27,846 nucleotides of DNA from CAYNYI01 sp964401455. GTDB lineage: Bacteria; Fibrobacterota; OXYB2-FULL-49-7; CAYNYI01. The stretch spans positions 1 to 27,846 of the forward strand of contig CAYNYI010000033.1 in the NCBI GenBank assembly GCA_964401455.1. The letters are read 5' to 3'. The position numbers were made by a program, and so were the translations under genes. Numbering within the stretch: the stretch's first letter is position 1; each line of letters starts with the position of its first letter. Below are positions 25,599 to 27,846 of this stretch, piece after piece. The notes beneath the pieces were generated by a model that ran no database searches, was not told the DNA's origin, and worked only from the letters and a program-made list of their open reading frames with translations.

Positions 25599-26385
25599 AA
25601 AACTGTGTTTACCGCTTATCATTTTTTTGATAATAGCCTCAGAAAAGCCAAAAGCTGATTTTCTTCTTTATCCGCCCGATATAAACGGAGCCGACTGCGC
25701 AATACCGGCTTTCCCCGCATCAGTGTTCCATAATCCCGCGCTGATTTCTACCCCTTCCGGACTAAAAACCGGTATCGATTATCTGGATCTTTACGGTAGT
25801 GCAAGTCTAATAAGCGCTTCGGGAGGAATCTCGATAAATAAACATTCTTTCGCCGCCGCTTTATCAACAATTCCGGATTTTCTGGAAATTTACACCGAGA
25901 CGGCCGCTGCTGTCGCGTATTCATTAAAACCCTTTAATTACTTCTCAGCCGGCACAGCATTTACCTTGACAAAAGCGGACTACGGCCATCATTACGGCTC
26001 TGTTTATAACGCATTTTTAACAACGGGATTTTCATTAAATACCCGCGGGGCTCTCAATACGGGAATTTCATGCATGGTACCCGCAGGGTTCAACAAAAAT
26101 CCTAAAGTGAGGGTATCCGCCGTTTTTAAAGATAAAGTCGGGGGGTATACAAGCACGGGATTGGAAATATTCCCGGATGGCAAAACCTCTTTCAAAGGAG
26201 GCTGCCGGGTTACGCTTATGGAATCACTATGGATCGAATCCGGCATTTCCACCGAACCTGTTGAATTAACAACTGGCCTCATAATAAGAAAAGGGGAAAC
26301 TGAAACGGGACTTAAAATCAATTTCCACCCCGCACTGGGGGTTTCCGGCAACACAACTGTTGAAATAAAAAAAAGAATTAATTAG
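25588..26385 (+). CDS. PorV/UPF0164-like outer-membrane beta-barrel protein
   Basis: A 265-residue protein starting at a TTG that overlaps the upstream stop by 11 nt. Residues 7-23 are a signal peptide (LCLPLIIFLIIASEKPKA), followed by FHNPAL (47-52), the NPA turn typical of PorV, PorQ and UPF0164 barrels near the mature N-terminus. The remainder alternates short amphipathic strands rich in glycine and aromatics, for example SFAAALSTIPDFLEIYTETA and TETGLKINFHPALGV, as expected for a barrel. It is shorter than typical PorV. Placement right after a protein with a FlgD-like C-terminal module suggests an export or anchoring partner. The family call rests on the NPA motif and general strand pattern only. 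Confidence 0.65.
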   Translation: MPPEKLCLPLIIFLIIASEKPKADFLLYPPDINGADCAIPAFPASVFHNPALISTPSGLKTGIDYLDLYGSASLISASGGISINKHSFAAALSTIPDFLEIYTETAAAVAYSLKPFNYFSAGTAFTLTKADYGHHYGSVYNAFLTTGFSLNTRGALNTGISCMVPAGFNKNPKVRVSAVFKDKVGGYTSTGLEIFPDGKTSFKGGCRVTLMESLWIESGISTEPVELTTGLIIRKGETETGLKINFHPALGVSGNTTVEIKKRIN

Positions 26386-26394
26386 ATTTCCCCT

Positions 26395-27585
26395 ATGCTG
26401 AAAGTAGTACTTGAAGACGCAAAACCGGGAATGGTCCTTGCCCGTTCTCTTTACAGTGCCTACGGTGACCTTCTTCTCGCCGCGGGGTGCAAGCTTAATC
26501 CCGACTATATTAATCGGCTAAAAGTAGAAGGTTTCAATTCTTTCTGGATACAGGATGAAGACACTGAAGAAGTCGTCTCCGACGATATGGTCAATGAACA
26601 GCTAAACCTGCAGACCAATATAGCCCTTCGCGATTCAATGGAAACTGTAAAGAAAATAGCCGCAACAAAGGAAGCAAGCAGAGAGAGCATAGAAAAATCA
26701 TTGAACGACACATCTAAATTTAAGGATATCATCGCTGTAGAAAAAATTCAGGGACTTCTTGATGATATCATAACAGAACTCCTTGGTAATTCGGACATAC
26801 TTGTCAATCTTTCATCAATCCAGAACATAGAGGCTCATCTTTTTCAGCACAATCTTGATGTAGCAATTCTTTCAATAATACTTGCCAAAGCTCTTAAATT
26901 CAATAAATTCGATATAAATGAACTCGCAATGGGAGCAGTTATGCATGACATAGGACAAATAGTACTCCCAAAAGAACTGGCATCCAAAAACACAAGGCTC
27001 AGTTTTCAGGAATTCACACTTTACAAAGAGCACCCGACATACGGCTATAAGATTCTGAAAGAAAACCAGAGAATCCCACCAGTTTCCAACCAGGTGGCTT
27101 TTCAGCACCATGAAAGACAGGACGGCGCCGGATATCCAAGAGGACTCCGTGGCGCCAATATCATGCCTACAACCCGTAAACTGAATGTTGAAAGAGGAAT
27201 GATGCATCGTTTCTCGGAGATAGTGGCTGTAGCAGACGCATATACACTCATGATATCACCAAAATTCGGACTAAAAAGAAAATCTCCAGAAGAAGCCCTG
27301 AAATCGATAATAATCGGAGCCGGAACACAATTCAATAAAGAAGTTGTAAAGGCTATGATTTCCGTTACTCCTGTATATCCTGTCGGCAGTGTTGTACAGA
27401 TTTGTGATGGGCCGGAGAGAATAAGGAACTATACCGCAGTGGTGGTCAAAGTAAGAAAAAAGCAACTCAACAAGCCGATGATAATCATAATCAAGTCGCC
27501 TGACGGTAAAAGAGTAAAACCTTTTAAAATCGATCTTCTTAATAATCCTGAGGTCAAAATAAAGTTCAGGACCGAAAAAAACTGA
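26395..27585 (+). CDS. HD-GYP domain cyclic-di-GMP phosphodiesterase
   Basis: A 396-residue cytosolic enzyme expected to hydrolyse c-di-GMP. The N-terminal ~60 residues (GMVLARSLYSAYGDLLLAAG) resemble the DUF3391-type lead-in. The HD-GYP core runs from ~145 to ~325: H152, the HD pair H184-D185 (MHDIGQIVLPKE), H213 (EHPTYGYKIL), H238-H239, and the signature QDGAGYPRGL (G246-Y247-P248), followed by VAVADAYT (D281). All expected metal ligands seem present, so it should be active. The C-terminal ~70 residues (VYPVGSVVQICDGPE) form a small beta-rich domain seen in some family members. It follows the barrel gene by 9 nt without a Shine-Dalgarno sequence. It may tune surface-protein production, but that is inference. 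Confidence 0.95.
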   Translation: MLKVVLEDAKPGMVLARSLYSAYGDLLLAAGCKLNPDYINRLKVEGFNSFWIQDEDTEEVVSDDMVNEQLNLQTNIALRDSMETVKKIAATKEASRESIEKSLNDTSKFKDIIAVEKIQGLLDDIITELLGNSDILVNLSSIQNIEAHLFQHNLDVAILSIILAKALKFNKFDINELAMGAVMHDIGQIVLPKELASKNTRLSFQEFTLYKEHPTYGYKILKENQRIPPVSNQVAFQHHERQDGAGYPRGLRGANIMPTTRKLNVERGMMHRFSEIVAVADAYTLMISPKFGLKRKSPEEALKSIIIGAGTQFNKEVVKAMISVTPVYPVGSVVQICDGPERIRNYTAVVVKVRKKQLNKPMIIIIKSPDGKRVKPFKIDLLNNPEVKIKFRTEKN

Positions 27586-27591
27586 GCGCAA

Positions 27592-27846
27592 TTAAAAACA
27601 ATTGAATCTTCTTTCAAGCCATTCTATACATAGCGAGAACCAGCCGGCGGCATGAGAATCTATCCCCTCCGGACCTTCTGCGCTTTCTCTATTTGCCAGC
27701 GACAATCAGTGTTCCCCTTCCGTATCTTCTGCAAGTAAAAGACTGTCCCGGAAGACACCGAGAGAAGCCGCCAGGTGCCCTCCCGCAGAAAATCCGCATA
27801 ATGCAGAACAAAAGCATTCTTGCAAATTCGATTTTCCGCAAATCAC
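27592..27846 (-). pseudogene. Broken alpha/beta-hydrolase (esterase/acetyl-xylan-esterase type) fragment, runs off right edge
   Basis: The minus strand contains one frame reading CGFSAGGHLAASLGV, the nucleophile-elbow G-x-S-A-G-G-H-L-A of BD-FAE/acetyl-esterase enzymes. It continues SLLLAEDTEGEH, an in-frame TGA (27708-27706), then LSLANRES, GIDSHAAGWFSLCIEWLERR and a stop at 27594-27592. In intact relatives these pieces occur in this order, with EGEHG-LSLA continuous and a long segment including the catalytic aspartate between the elbow and SLLLAE. So the copy seems to have lost about 100 residues and a Gly codon has become TGA. The 5' end lies outside the window. Its stop is 6 nt from the convergent HD-GYP stop. 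Homology is judged by eye. Confidence 0.72.

Noticed and set aside
24174..26385. Calling the surface cluster a complete type IX secretion system
   Set aside because: Only a PorV-like barrel and a FlgD-like cargo end are seen; no SprA, PorU, PorK-PorN or GldL/M homolog is in the window.
27589..27604. CAATT-N6-AATTG inverted repeat after the HD-GYP gene as a terminator
   Set aside because: The stem is only 5 AT-rich pairs, has no U-tract and overlaps the 3' end of the esterase fragment.
27592..27846. UGA recoded as glycine (as in some candidate phyla) to rescue the esterase frame
   Set aside because: Several intact genes here, such as xseA, ispA and the PHP gene, end in TGA at the expected family length, and the fragment also lacks an internal segment, so decay or mis-assembly fits better.

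Overview
The window reads as a compact bacterial chromosome segment from a Gram-negative organism. It encodes a PorV-like outer-membrane barrel, a 1692-residue secreted LamG-type surface protein, and a lamin-tail-domain protein ending in a FlgD-like immunoglobulin module. That style is typical of the FCB superphylum (Fibrobacterota and related candidate phyla). This placement is an inference from architecture only, because no rRNA or other phylogenetic marker is present. No tRNA, rRNA, CRISPR array or prophage was seen.

Layout: (1) 1-385, left edge: a solitary IS3-type orfA between two identical direct repeats of at least 53 bp. (2) 639-2868, plus strand: a response regulator fused to a DUF2225-like zinc-ribbon region and a TPR-like helical tail, overlapping an ABC-2-type ATPase gene that has no permease partner here. 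(3) 8808-2831, minus strand: the giant LamG surface protein, then a PHP-domain phosphoesterase whose start overlaps its stop (TAATG). (4) 9010-9174, plus strand: a 54-residue protein with a FlgM-like tail. (5) 18826-9181, minus strand: a tight nine-gene run of housekeeping genes, gatB, a small membrane protein, an ApgM/ThrB2-type enzyme, a MurU-like nucleotidyltransferase, an acyl-CoA synthetase, xseA, xseB, ispA and dxs. (6) 18965-19822, plus strand: an unrecognised cytosolic protein. (7) 24091-19819, minus strand: a Ppx/GppA phosphatase followed by oppA-, oppB- and oppC-like genes without their ATPases. (8) 24174-27585, plus strand: the lamin-tail/FlgD-like protein, the PorV-like barrel and an HD-GYP phosphodiesterase. 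(9) 27592-27846, minus strand: a broken esterase running off the right edge.

How genes may work together: the dxs-ispA pair supplies MEP-pathway isoprenoid precursors and prenyl diphosphates, and xseA-xseB form exonuclease VII. The last plus-strand cluster looks like an exported cell-surface protein made with an outer-membrane partner and a c-di-GMP-degrading enzyme. The giant LamG protein shares an acidic D-x-DGY-x-DYI motif and a FlgD-like C-terminus with the lamin-tail protein, so the two may use the same export or anchoring route.

All four convergent gene junctions either overlap or lie within about 6 nt of each other, and I see no convincing intrinsic terminator anywhere. Many same-strand genes overlap by 1-20 nt, so the segment is unusually compact. 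The main candidates for undescribed biology are the regulator-DUF2225/ATPase pair, the two-cluster surface system, and the small FlgM-like protein.
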